This document shows, piece after piece, positions 35,190 to 45,619 of a DNA stretch of 64,000 nucleotides. The stretch's first letter is position 1; each line of letters opens with the position of its first letter. The notes beneath the pieces are model-generated. The model did no database searches. It had not been told where the DNA came from and was given only the letters and a program-made list of their open reading frames with translations. The stretch spans positions 138,639,741-138,703,740 of the forward strand of contig CM041465.1 in assembly GCA_023213395.1 (NCBI GenBank). Direction: 5' to 3'. Made by a program: the position numbers and the translations under genes. The DNA comes from Cycas panzhihuaensis. Taxonomy: Eukaryota > Cycadophyta.

Positions 35190-35990
35190 TCCCTTCAGAC
35201 CACTGATGTAAGTTTCCATAATGTATTATGTTGGTATTCGTTCTGAAACTAAGCATCAAAGACTTTGGAACTGCTCTGTATATTCTTGTACCAACCCATT
35301 TTATTGTAATCGTGTTAATTGGGCAAAATAATCAATGTTCCAAGAATCTTCATGCTAGCTAATTAGATTCACCTTTAGGTATTCTCATGATTCATAGATA
35401 CATGTGTTGGTCTTCCACCACCAGTAGAACCATTTCAACGCCCTTCCATATAAATGGAGAGATGATGCTAATAGTTTTTCTCTATTGAACAATCTATATA
35501 CTTGGAAATATGTTTCCATTTATAGTAACTAGTTTTTGATATCTCTAGATCTATCTAGATTGAACTTCTCTAATGAAATCTTGGTACCTTTAAGGACGTG
35601 GTCCAATTGTTAATTTCTTTGGTTTCACCTTTCGTATACTACCCCTTTATATCTCCTTTGTTTCTCTTGATTGTCCAACTCTTCCCTTACGTCTTCATAT
35701 TCTGCTAATCTTTCTATTCCAAAATGCTTCTCCTCCTTCTAATAACCATTTTTGATCTATTGAGCTTTGGAATTTTTGAGAAGGATTTAATCTAGTTTTC
35801 TATTTGTGCGAAGAGACGTTCTATATTGATGTTTAATTTCTCCAATTTTGCATTTGTTACTTCTAACTGGCCTCGACCCTGGTTCACCATATTTTTTATG
35901 AGACTTTTACCTGATCTGAGTTTCATTCTCTTGGGAGGGGGGGGGATTTGGTTCCTAATTTTGTTGAGAAGATAAGGTCCCAACCCTTAA
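35190..35990 (-). pseudogene. Gag remnant of the 32-37 kb chromovirus, joined to RT
   Basis: An open frame 35983-35792 (MGPYLLNKIRNQIPPPPKRM...) gives the N-terminal part with a coiled segment LEVTNAKLEKLNINIERL. Broken frames follow with KVNLISLQ-like and then LTRLQ.NGLVQEYTEQFQSL and ETYISGLKGQIPHQI, the C-terminal half of chromovirus gag. Directly after that, ESRKYPGLVEDVPLEV leads into the pre-RT segment near 35110. The zinc knuckle and protease that should lie between are absent, so an internal deletion fused gag to RT. Confidence 0.75.
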
Positions 35991-36429
35991 ACCGCCACAA
36001 AGATCTAAACTATTTTTGCAACTAATTACAGGAATCGAAACTAATATTTAACATGCAAGTTCTTAAACCAGAGATAAAACAATAAAATGAACAAGAAAGC
36101 CAAGCATCACATGTACACCCGATATAACGTGGTAAAACCCTAGCAATGTGCTAGGAAAACATCCACACAGGAAAGATATCGATCTTTATTGTTGTAGATT
36201 AGAGAAAATGTACATAATCCTGTAGCAGAGTGCTCACAACAACAACAACCAGCTGGCCAACTCTTCACCGTACATTGAACACTATCAACATAATGAAAAA
36301 ATGCCCTAAATCGAGCTACATGAGAGGGTCATCCAAGGCACAAATCTCGACCGTAGAATCTAGGGTATTTTTAGAGAACGACCTTGATTCTCTTTATAAT
36401 TTAATATACTTTCCAGTGCTAAATTTTTG

Positions 36430-36545
36430 GGTCAGGGGCCATCACCCCCGAACCCCCTCTTTGCGGGGGGCGTTCCACAACCCCGCACCCACCTGACCAA
36501 GGGAGGCTCCCGCCCCCCTTGGAACCCCCCGAGGAAGGTTTGGGG
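36430..36545. repeat. GC-rich block with short inverted repeats
   Basis: About 115 bases of mostly G and C runs (such as ACCCCCGAACCCCC, TTTGCGGGGGGCG, GGGAGGCTCCCGCCCCCC) inside an AT-rich leader. Complementary G and C runs could fold into several hairpins. It is in the 5' leader of the chromovirus. Confidence 0.7.
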
Positions 36546-36650
36546 GGGAAATCGCGCTACCAACATGTCAAAATTTTAGCCTCCAACAATTGTTGTCACA
36601 TTACCTAACAAATTTTTCTACTTATCTTCTAAATCCTGTTTCGAAACAAA

Positions 36651-36662
36651 GCTCTGATACCA
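36651..36662 (-). other. Primer-binding site of the 32-37 kb chromovirus
   Basis: On the minus strand it reads TGGTATCAGAGC, a perfect initiator tRNA-Met complement, two bases after the 5' LTR. Confidence 0.92.
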
Positions 36663-36664
36663 AT

Positions 36665-37106
36665 TGTAGCGATGGCAGATGAATTCCTTGGGAAGGAAAG
36701 GATAAAACAGAGTAAATATACACAATATATATGCCTTCTACTGTTTTAGGTATAAATAAACAAGATACACTACTCCTATATGTGATAGTATTGAACAAAA
36801 TATTAAGTACAACTTACAGAGATAGTGCTTATGGCAATTCTCCTCTTCAAGGAGAGGTTCCCTCCATAACAATTGCAACTCTAAGACTAAAATTATGGAA
36901 GCCAACAACACTCATGAATGATGTCATAAAGTTGCACAACTTCCTCTTTAAATAAGTGCTCATTTAGTCATGATAAAAGTTGGCCAGAATTGGCATGTGA
37001 AGTCGGCTAGAAAGTATATATAAAATAATGAATTTAATCATACTTTTGAAGTCGGCTTTCTTGCTTTGTTGAAGGTCAGCCAGATTGAATATTTAGGGTT
37101 GCTACA
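36665..37106 (-). repeat. 5' LTR of the 32-37 kb chromovirus
   Basis: 442 bp, collinear with 31784-32280; on the minus strand it begins TGTAGCAACCC and ends GCTACA. Confidence 0.88.
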
Positions 37107-37111
37107 TCTTG

Positions 37112-37294
37112 CCTCTGCACTGAGCCATGGAAATCTGCAACAAATATACAATATCATTTGGCATTGGCACCTAGTCGACCTACCCTTATGTAACAAATAT
37201 ATATAAACATAATGACTTGTGAGCTAAACGTGACGACATGCAAGATTCTTAACTCTGATCCATGCTATATATATTACAATAAACATGAAGGGCA

Positions 37295-37335
<41 letters not shown>

Positions 37336-39280
37336 CATTGCAATAAACATGATAGCAATAAACTTCAAGATTATTATCTTACCTCGACACTAATGTGCAA
37401 GACATAAAACAAATGACGTCAACGTGGAAAATATAATTCAAACAACCCCTGTGAGTACATATTACTAAACCAACGTGCAAGATTAATATTGTTGCTTGCC
37501 TCAAGCTAACTTTGAACGTCACTATCAAATCCTACATTTGTTATACTATATCTATCATATTCCTACTATATCCAATTGTGGTCATATGCTCACTCCCATG
37601 TGACAAAAGTCACTTTTCGAAAAAAGGTTGTTTCACTATCTTGTACAATCTTTTGTGACCTATCAACCCTAAATTGACCATATCTTTTACCTAAAGGATC
37701 AATTTCTAGTGATGTTAGTTTTGTTCAAATACTAACTTGGAAGGCTAGAAATCGATATTTGTATGACCTTTTAAGGTCTAAATTCCTTTTAATTTTAATC
37801 TTGAAGCCTTGTTTAATCATCTATAAGGATAAACTAACTGGCAACAAGAATCAAAGTTGGAATTACATTGCACTCATAATTTCTCAAAAGGTGAAGGTAT
37901 TTAACCATCTCACAATATGGAAAACTCATAGCATAATTCATATCATTGGGACCTTGGTAAAAACTGGGACATTCGTTGGTCCCTAAGTAAATATTTGGTT
38001 GACCTAAGAATAAAAGCCATAAACAAAAAGGCAAACGACTCAGATTTTGATGTAAAACCTTTAGAGAGAGAACTTGAATGCAATGATTATCTCCAATTAG
38101 AAAAGTTTTGGAAGAATTATAATGTGCAATCTAATTATTTTAAGAGATAAATCGATTTCTTTCTTTATATATATTATGAACTTGAATCTCCATTGTATAC
38201 ATCATCAGCAGAAGAATTACTTTTGGTAATAACCAACTTGGAAATTTTTTAGGAATACTACATTCAAGAACCAATGAAGAGAAGCTTTCAAGCATATTTA
38301 TGATCATAATGGAATTCGCCACATTACAAGTACAAAATAGCTTATGAAAGAAACATGGAGAAACTTCAGTATAAACATAAGATTAATATGGCATGGTCTC
38401 ATATATCATTTCAAAAAATATTTTCTTTTGAAATTTTGCTAAAAGCTAGAAAAATAATTCCTCCTAGTTACATGAAATCATTTCATACAAAATTAGTACA
38501 AAGTGATCAAACAAGTCTTACTAAAGAAATAAATGAATACAGAAGCCAAGATTTAACCCTGTAAGGTAGAAATAATGACAAAATTCAAAATGGAGTTCAA
38601 CATAGTGCATCATGAAAAGAAAACACACCTATTGGTTGTCATTCAGATATATCAAAAATATTATATAATGAATCTACTAGGCATGAAGCAAGAAATAACC
38701 AACAAGAAGTTTAGGAAAAGGGTGGCCCAACTCCTAATATAAAGAAAGATATAACATTACAAGCAAAACTTTTGAAACTAATGCTAATGAAGCCGATACA
38801 GAGACACTAAAAAACAAGTAGTTATAACATATATACCAAAGAACTCATTTGTGTCAATGATAATAGTTTCATCTTCTAATGAAGCCAAGCAAATCCCAAA
38901 CATGTCTGTTTATATCCACGCCAACATCGACTTTTCAAAGATCTACATTCAATAATCTTCCAAATGGAAATTGTTCAAAATGCAACATCTATCGACAGTC
39001 TAAAGTTAGAATCAAGTGGAAGATTCTTTGGCAGCAATTTTCAATTCACAAACAAGAGCAAATGGAAATTCAACATTCTTGGAGTTGGCATCTACCAAAA
39101 GATTCATATCAATCTGCAACAACACAAGCATACTCGAGTCTGCCTATGTCTTAGAACTTTGTGTTCCTCAAAGTGCCAAGTAGTAATTCAATAACATGAA
39201 GATAATGATTATGATATTCTCTTATCAATAAGAGGCAACATCGGGTTGTCATTTTTAATATGCTTCAAGGGCAAAGCATT
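37112..39280 (+). other. Unrecognised internal sequence of the small LTR element
   Basis: Several AT-rich plus-strand frames (37759-37986, 38355-38564, 38964-39194) carry protein-like text, for example SSGRFFGSNFQFTNKSKWKF near 39030-39090, and NWDIRWSLSKYLVDL near 37965-38010. I cannot match these to gag, pol or any family I know. A (TA)n microsatellite is at 37299-37333. It may be decayed gag, a captured host segment or chance. Confidence 0.4.
37299..37333. repeat. (TA)n microsatellite
   Basis: 35 bases of uninterrupted TA dinucleotides. Confidence 0.95.
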
Positions 39281-39294
39281 TCAAGAGGGGGATA
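39281..39294 (+). other. Polypurine tract of the small LTR element
   Basis: TCAAGAGGGGGATA lies directly before the 3' LTR. Confidence 0.8.
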
Positions 39295-39295
39295 T

Positions 39296-39543
39296 TGTTA
39301 TGACCCTAATTATGATTCACTATTATTTAATATTTAGAAAAGGTATAGGTGAGAGATTATGACCTCTCAAAAGGACACTACATCACATTTAACTATGCAA
39401 ATACCATTGTATTGAGACATAATTTATTTATTAAATTATTATTTGGTCTTGACCATTGGATACTTCAATGTTAACTTATACTTGTGTGTTCTCCTTTTGC
39501 GTTCATAAATTTGTCCTCAAGTTACGAACTTTGGTTCATAACA
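39296..39543 (+). repeat. 3' LTR of the small LTR element
   Basis: 248 bp, begins TGTTATGACC, ends CATAACA, collinear with 31141-31384. Confidence 0.85.
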
Positions 39544-40907
39544 TATGGTGGCAGAAAGACGTTAGGGCTGATCAAAAATTAGGGACATTCTTTTTTGAAA
39601 AAATTTTGTTTGAATCCTCTAATGTTCGTGCATCACTCATCAACCTCTAGAAGGTTTATCTCAAGAAAAGTTCGTCAACCCTTTGACTGTCCAAGAAGCA
39701 AATGGGTCATCGAGAAGAAGTAGGTTGGAGACGTTAGCTACAAAACCATCTGTTGCAAATTCAGGTATGACTTCTATAGGATTTGTTGAGTAAGACAAAA
39801 TTCAGGTTTTGAACAAGATAAACAACCTTCAAAAGAAATCAATTACTGGGGTTTGTGTGTGTAGGATTCCACCCCCAAAATTCATTGAAATTTAGGTGAG
39901 AACTACTGGAATCCGAAGAAAATTCAACCCAGTAAGATAAAATATCTTCTCCATGGTGCTTTCCCTTTTTTTTCCGTGGATGAAATTAATGCAACTTCAA
40001 TTTTAAAGTAGGCATTCTAGATGAAACTTGTTTATTATGCAATAACAGACACCTAAATTTAATTCAAAATTTTTGAAAAATATTAATTGCCCTATTTAGG
40101 TAGCATTAGAAGGACTACATGCTGGTTTATGGAAATGTCTCCCATAGTTAGTTGCACCTATTGAGAGTTTATAACCCTTGAACTTGAATCGAGCTTTGAC
40201 GAGAACCTAATGTCAAAGCTTATGTAAGAGTTAGCTTGTCTGAAAAGCCATTGGAGGAAATTACTATTAAGATTGGAGACAAATTCTAGAAATTTAAAAT
40301 TCTTTGTTTTGGACTCATCAAACAGGTCATTTCATTAAAGATTGCTCATTGAAATGTAATTCTTAAAACTTAAATTCTGCATCTAACAAAACAATTAATG
40401 AAAAAAACGATGATTGGATTCAAATTAAAAAGAAACCTTCCTATGTACTTGACAACCTCAATGAAATCTTAAAAAGAATTCACAACCTAGTTTAGCCCCT
40501 ACAATGTCAAAACCTTCTGAGATTACCCATAAGTATGTTTATGATGTGTTAGTTAAAGTTAATGGAAAACTAGGAGTTGAAAGGGATTCGAGAAGAGAAA
40601 TTAACAAGAAATGTTCCCCTTCCTTAGTTACTTCGACAAAGAATATTAATAAAGATCCAATGTTTGCCCTTTAGGAGTCTCAATCTACCCTAGCTTCCCT
40701 ACCTACTAACAAAAATCCTTTCATGGAACATTAGAGGCATGGAATTGCATGAGAGGAGTGTCTGTGAGGTTGCAGTTGGTTAGAAGAGCTAAAGTGGATT
40801 TTTTTTGTCTCCAAGAAGTCAAGATCATTGGTTCCAAATTGACTCACACTTTCAATTTTATTTGGCGTGATTTGAAAGCTATTTGCTTCAACCACCTGCA
40901 TGTTAGG
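39544..40907 (+). mobile_element. LINE, left part: ORF1 remnant and endonuclease start
   Basis: At about 40715-40870 the reading KILSWNIRGM is the start of an L1-type apurinic endonuclease, followed in another frame by RRAKVDFFCLQEVKIIGSKL (the Q-E active-site block) and FNFIWRDLKAICFNH. The sequence before it (about 39650-40680) is a broken ORF1 with a knuckle-like TGHFIKDCSLKC near 40320-40355. The element is cut at 40907 by a chromovirus and resumes at 55064: TTAGG before and GTAGG after that insert are its target duplication. Joined, the break lies in the stretch where L1 endonucleases read GGLAL. No RT is present in the window. Confidence 0.75.
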
Positions 40908-41291
40908 TGCAACACATCTTCTCGAGATTATCCTTGTGAATCTGATGAAAGAAGAATTAAGAGAACAGATAGAGCACTTTTATTAACTTTGGAGGCCGAT
41001 ATTACAGAGTAGTTCACACAGTGGCCACCAAAAAAGTACTGAAATACTTTCCCTTAAGAAAGGAAACAATGATCAATAATCCTCTACAACTAATTTTTGA
41101 CCCTTAAATAGATAAAAGAGGATCTCTCTTCAACAATCCTATTGGCAGCCCTAACAACCGCGACCTTACATACCATTTGAGGGCGTCATAGCCCGCACAC
41201 AAAGCTTAATAGTTAACATCAACACTTAATCCTTTGGCAGTTTCCACATGCTAGTGCCTCCTTCCGCTTAAGAAGATGGAGTTATGTTACA
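40908..41291 (-). repeat. 3' LTR of the 41-55 kb chromovirus
   Basis: On the minus strand it begins TGTAACATAACTCC and ends TGTTGCA; collinear with 54691-55058. A minus-strand purine tract (CAGGGGGGGACC) lies next to it at about 41291-41305. Confidence 0.85.
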
Positions 41292-42112
41292 GGTCCCCCC
41301 CTGAAACATAGTGTTGACTTAGATTTCCCACTGCACTTATATGAAAGGTACACTTGTCAAGGTTACACAGGCTATAGTCTAGTTAGGATACAGTCAATAT
41401 GATTATCCACATACATTCCACAGATTATTTAATGTTTCCACATAATTATATCCCAAAGACATAGTAGCACGTAAATCAGCACATATTCAGATTCCATCCT
41501 CATAAACACGGAGAATACATGGTTTCCACGTAACTTCTTATTTCATTAAGCAATATTTCTTTTACACAAGGTGCTGGAATGCATTCCCTGTGCATTCCAG
41601 CCTTATACACTAAATCTGTCACATGCATACCCAGGAGGTACCCATCAAATACACGGCTTTAGGCTACTGTCATTCGTACCAATCTCCGTACCAATGTATG
41701 CTGGTATACTCGGCTCTCACCCTAACCGAATGGCCCTTAGGAAGTCACATAAATACGCTCCTTAGTGTCTTTTCGCTGAAGGGTTATGACTGTTTGTCAT
41801 AACCGTACCTTTTCCATCATGCGTACCTCTTCCTAACCATTGGTTAGATTCCTTAATCGTTGTCTTAACTTGTCCGTACGTCCGTACGTACGTCTGACGT
41901 CACTCTAGGCTCCTTTCTGTCCAGTCTTTCCATGTGTACTGATCATGTTCGCTTGCGTTTTGCCCAGGATGCGTATACGTGCACTACCGTGCACGCACCG
42001 CCATATGTACCTGCACGCCGGATTCTCCATTTTTCGCATGCGCACTTCGCACGGTTCGCACTGCAGTCCAAGGAAGGTTGGCTCCTCTCTGGTTGCCCAT
42101 AGCCCAACGTGT
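41292..42112 (-). other. 3' untranslated region of the 41-55 kb chromovirus
   Basis: About 820 bases between the pol stop and the 3' LTR. Plus-strand frames here (41571-41765, 41945-42157) show no domain. It is richer in CG words than its surroundings and holds CGTACGTACG (41883-41892) and the palindrome TGACGTCA (41895-41902), a consensus bZIP-type site; whether it is used is unknown. Confidence 0.5.
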
Positions 42113-42392
42113 CACATTATGCTCCAACACATAGAGCCACCAAAACGTTGGAAATGAGGGTGTTGTTGGACATGTTAAACCTTATGTTTACATGTTAAGA
42201 TAATGTACTTTTATTTTCATGTAATATGTGTACTTTTTACTTTAGGGGTGACTTATCACTTAAGTGATAAACTGCACACCCACATTCTTTCTAGTGACAC
42301 AACGTTGTCACTAAAGGGTCAAATGGACCCTCATGCATTTTTGCTCACATGAGAGCCCAAAAGGACACATGTCCAACATGCAAGGCATGTAT

Positions 42393-42424
42393 CTTGGATG
42401 TTTGACACTTGTCAAACATCCAAG
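42393..42424 (+). promoter_or_regulatory. 15-bp-arm palindrome upstream of the LTR TATA box
   Basis: CTTGGATGTTTGACA, two bases, then TGTCAAACATCCAAG: perfect 15-base arms. It lies about 25 bases before the TATA box and is kept unchanged in all three LTR copies in the window apart from the two-base centre. A dimeric protein-binding site or RNA hairpin are both possible; neither is shown. Confidence 0.65.
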
Positions 42425-42447
42425 GCCTTAGATCTCTCATCTCACTC

Positions 42448-42454
42448 TATATAA
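42448..42454 (+). promoter_or_regulatory. LTR TATA box
   Basis: TATATAA within CTCTATATAATGAG, conserved in both LTRs and the solo LTR, at a position that fits the start of the R region. Confidence 0.7.
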
Positions 42455-42729
42455 TGAGACCTCTTCTCATTGTCTCATAAGAGAGTTGGAGTTGTATTGT
42501 TATCTTTGTCGGTTTGCTAATCAAACTGTTTCATTCTTTGGAGGTTGGACCAATTCCAACTCCACATATTGGGTATCATTTTCTCTTGCTCCTTCATTTG
42601 TGCTTTGTCTCTTTGCTCTCTATTTTCCTTGAGATTATTATACTTGTTTGTATTTCTGCAACTAGAACTAGAGTGATCCTAGTTTCTAAATCTTGGGACT
42701 GTTGAGGCCATCTAGCCTCTTTTCACATT

Positions 42730-42741
42730 TGGTATCAGAGC
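42730..42741 (+). other. Primer-binding site of the 42-49 kb copia element
   Basis: TGGTATCAGAGC, a perfect initiator tRNA-Met complement, two bases after the 5' LTR. Confidence 0.95.
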
Positions 42742-44782
42742 AAGAGGAGACTAGCTCCCTCTGTTCTGGTTTGCAACTGCTCAAGGAGATTTGAAGAAAG
42801 CTACAAACCCTTGGTGACGACCTTCAGACCAAGGCGATCCAAGGTTTGTTTTGAAGATTTTTTTTGCAGGTTCAAGCTTTTGGAGTTACATTTGCAGGCT
42901 GGAGCAAGTACATTTTAGATCTGAAATTTTTTTTCAGACTTTTATCTAAAGTGCAGCACTCACTATTTTTCCAAAAACGGTGATTTCCTTAATTTTTCTT
43001 TAGAAAATTTTTGTAAATTCAAGCAGATCTCAGGAGTTACATGTATTTTTTTTTACTGAAAATCAGTTTTTTAATCACTCCATTCAAACTTCACTTTATT
43101 TACAAAGATTCCTCACTATTCTGGGCCATTTTTTCAACTTGCAGAGCAATTTTCTTGATAAAAATTGGTCATTTCTTCTTGTTCCTACTAGCTGCTCTCT
43201 ATCTAATCTTTACTGCAGACTTTTGGAGGTATAGCAGACCCTGCGTGGGTCCCACAGAGCTATTCAAGTGACCGTACATCACTCTCAGGGCTGCACAACA
43301 GTCCGCTGTCCTGCACAAATCATTGCACCTAAAATCAGTCATATGGCAGCTCTTGCAGTGCACAATAGTCCGCTGTCCTGCACAGTCTAGCTACACCTAA
43401 AATCAGCCATACGGCAACTCTCGCGGCACAATCCATTGTCCTACAGTCTAAGCACCTAAAATCAGCCATATACGGCAACTCTTGCAAGGCACAACAATCC
43501 ATTGCTCGCAGTTTTCATACTTAAAGAGATGTTTTCAAACTTTATGAGAGCTGTTTTTTATACTTAAACAACTGTTTTCATACTTAAACAGCTGTGTTTT
43601 CATACTTAAAGAGCTATTTTCATACTTAAACAGTTGTGTTTTCATACTTAAAGAGCTGTTTTCCATGATTTATGAGAGTTGTTTTTCATACTTAAAGAGT
43701 TGTTTTCATACTTGAAGTATTGTTTTCTGAAGCTACATGCTACATGGTAAACGCTTACTGAATAAGATAAAGCAAGTATACAACAACTGAATATAGAGGT
43801 CTTCTATGGCATTTTCAAGGTTTTCGAACAAGTGTTAATTGACTTTAAGAGAAGTGATTTCAAGTGTTTTTCATATCAAAAAAGTGATAGTTATCACTAA
43901 TTTTTAAACACTTTTAAGGCACCTTGCATGGTGACCTAATAACCCTTAGTCTCAAAGAGGGTTCAAAACACTTTGTACTTAATAAAAATCACTTCTTCTT
44001 TTGATCGTTGGGACTAATTTAAAGTCCCAACACTTGGTGCTTGATGTCCATTTTCATGCAAGTGGTTCTTTTGCCTTCACTTTTTCAACATTAAAAGGAA
44101 CCCACTTGTATCTTCATCACAAGTTTTGCATTACTTCTTTTCAGTACTTAAGCCTTTTCTTAAAAAGTACTTTGCAAAACTTATTGTAATCAAGCATTTG
44201 GTTTCTTACTTGGATCAACAAAGCACTACATTTTTCATTAAAGTGCTCATTGTAAAAACACTACAAGTGTTCATTTGGTGTACTTACATTGCTTCATCTT
44301 AAAGTTTCCAAGCAAAAAGAAACCTAAGTTCACTTTAAAATCTGCTAAAAAGTGACTTAAAATCTGTTGGAGAGGCTCGAAAAAGGTTCAAACCTTGCCT
44401 CTAAATTAACCTTAAGCTTGGTGCATTCCCTAGGGGACCAACCGACCGTACAGCCAGTGCACGACAATTAAGGTTGCTTAAGGGAAAGGAGGTTCGGAAA
44501 GGGTGTTATTGAAATGGAATCCTGTGGAAAGCATGGTACGTCCATGCAGATCAACCCTACCTGCCTTGTCCTAGATTTAACTTGGCCAACTATTGGATCT
44601 CTTCTATAGATCAGAGTTGGACCAACTCCATAGCCTAGTCCTCCACCCCTCATCATTTCATTCAGTTGTTGGATCTTCTAGTAAGATCAGGACAGTTGGT
44701 TTCGTTAGAAGGTGGAACTTAAGCGACGAAAACTTTGAGTTTCCAGGTTATCTGCTAGCCTCAAGCTTTCATAAACTGAAAC
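42742..44782 (+). other. Long leader of the 42-49 kb copia element
   Basis: About 2 kb without a recognisable domain. It holds two families of tandem repeats (separate entry). The gag start follows a short upstream open frame (44593-44838) that overlaps it in another frame. Confidence 0.6.
43265..43730 (+). repeat. Two tandem repeat families in the copia leader
   Basis: First, units of 59-68 bases beginning CACCTAAAATCAG at 43326, 43394 and 43453, with a shorter partial unit before. Second, from about 43507 to 43730, some nine units of roughly 22-30 bases built on TTTTCATACTTAAA followed by GAG or CAG and a TG-rich end. Both are imperfect. Confidence 0.82.
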
Positions 44783-45619
44783 ATGGCTGCCATAAACATG
44801 CTAAATGCATGCACCATTCGGTTAACAGGACAAGATAATTATCAAGAATGGAAGAGACTCACTCAGAACTTGCTAATCATGAACGAATTTTGGAGTTATG
44901 TTTTTGGGAGATTACCTCGACCAGCACCTGTTATCAATGGCAATGTTACTGTGGAACCTGATGATGCTTTACTTGCTGCTTGGGAAGCCAAAGATGAAAT
45001 TACTTTGGCATTCCTTCACATGATTGTTGATGTGCATGTAGATCAGAATATTGTTTGTGCTAAAACTTCTAAGGAAGCTTGGGACACTTTGTCCTCATTG
45101 TATGAAAGGCGAGATCAAGCTCGCATTTTAATGGTTAAGGCAAAATTGTATTCTGTTAAGTTTGTCAAGCCCATGTCGGCTTTTCTTTCCTCCATCAAGG
45201 AGGTATGTAATGAACTGAATACACTTGAAAGTCCAGCTACAAGGAATGAATTGATCACTTCCATCACCAAAGCCTTACCCAAGGACTACAATGGCTTCAT
45301 TTCGTCTACTACAAGAGATGGTTCTCTCAAAACTATGGCATTCAACGAATTTGAAAGTCTGCTACTTCAAGAAGAACAAATCTACACTAAGGATAATGAG
45401 GAGGAACCATTCACATCAGGTGCATTCACGGCCAATTCAAAAGCCAAACAGCAACCCAAACCTGCACTCTCAAAACAATTTGGGAACATGAAAATTAGGT
45501 CTTCAAGGACCAATGTTGTATGTCATTATTGTGGCAAACTTGGCCACATAGCACCTGATTGTCGAAAAAAGCAAGCAGATCTACCAACAAAGAATGACCC
45601 ACGTTATCCGAATCGGTGA
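44783..45619 (+). pseudogene. Gag of the 42-49 kb copia element
   Basis: A clean frame of 278 codons. MAAINMLNACTIRLTGQDNY leads into QEWKRLTQNLLI, the UBN2-type copia gag start. The capsid core follows (WEAKDEITLAFLHMIVD; AWDTLSSLYERRDQARILMV; ELNTLESPATRNELITSI). A zinc knuckle CHYCGKLGHIAPDC is near residues 248-261. Gag is intact, but the frame ends in a stop at 45617-45619 instead of running on to protease; protease continues in another frame. In many copia elements gag and pol are one frame, so this is probably a frameshift, though a natural gag-pol break cannot be excluded. Confidence 0.88.

Larger units (their letters stand above)
31784..37106 (-). mobile_element. Chromovirus (Ty3/gypsy), minus strand, internally deleted
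   Basis: LTRs of 442 bp (36665-37106, 5') and 497 bp (31784-32280, 3') flank, in minus-strand order: a perfect tRNA-Met primer site, gag, RT, RNase H, integrase and a chromodomain, then a purine tract. Flanks GCTTG and TCTTG match in four of five bases. The zinc knuckle and protease are missing: gag runs straight into the segment before RT. Integrase plus chromodomain place it among plant chromoviruses. The element lies within the small LTR element 31141-39543 and so is younger than it. Confidence 0.85.
31141..39543 (+). mobile_element. Small LTR element of unknown coding content, interrupted
   Basis: LTRs of 244 bp (31141-31384) and 248 bp (39296-39543) start TGTTATGACC and end CATAACA. Flanks TATAG (31136-31140) and TATGG (39544-39548) match in four of five bases. 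A tRNA-Met-type primer site follows the first LTR and a purine tract precedes the second. A chromovirus occupies 31784-37106; without it the element is about 3.1 kb. The remaining internal sequence has no gag, protease, RT or integrase I can recognise, so it is non-autonomous. The LTR ends resemble those of the element at 1001-4751 (shared TCCTCAAGTTACGAA), suggesting related families. Confidence 0.8.
42173..42727 (+). repeat. 5' LTR of the 42-49 kb copia element
   Basis: Begins TGTTAAACCTTATG, ends CTTTTCACA. Contains three perfect or near-perfect palindromes (42253-42270, 42293-42312, 42393-42424) and a TATA box at 42448-42454, all also in the other LTR and in the solo LTR at 52152-52708. 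Confidence 0.93.

Noticed and set aside
36230-36496. Plus-strand frame over the GC-rich block
   Set aside because: It is antisense to the chromovirus leader and its composition follows the G and C runs.
38355-39194. Possible plant virus-like (pararetrovirus) protein in the small LTR element
   Set aside because: I could not identify a movement, coat or RT motif; the resemblance was an impression from text only.
44593-44838. Upstream open frame overlapping the copia gag start
   Set aside because: Short, no domain, runs into gag in another frame; most likely chance.
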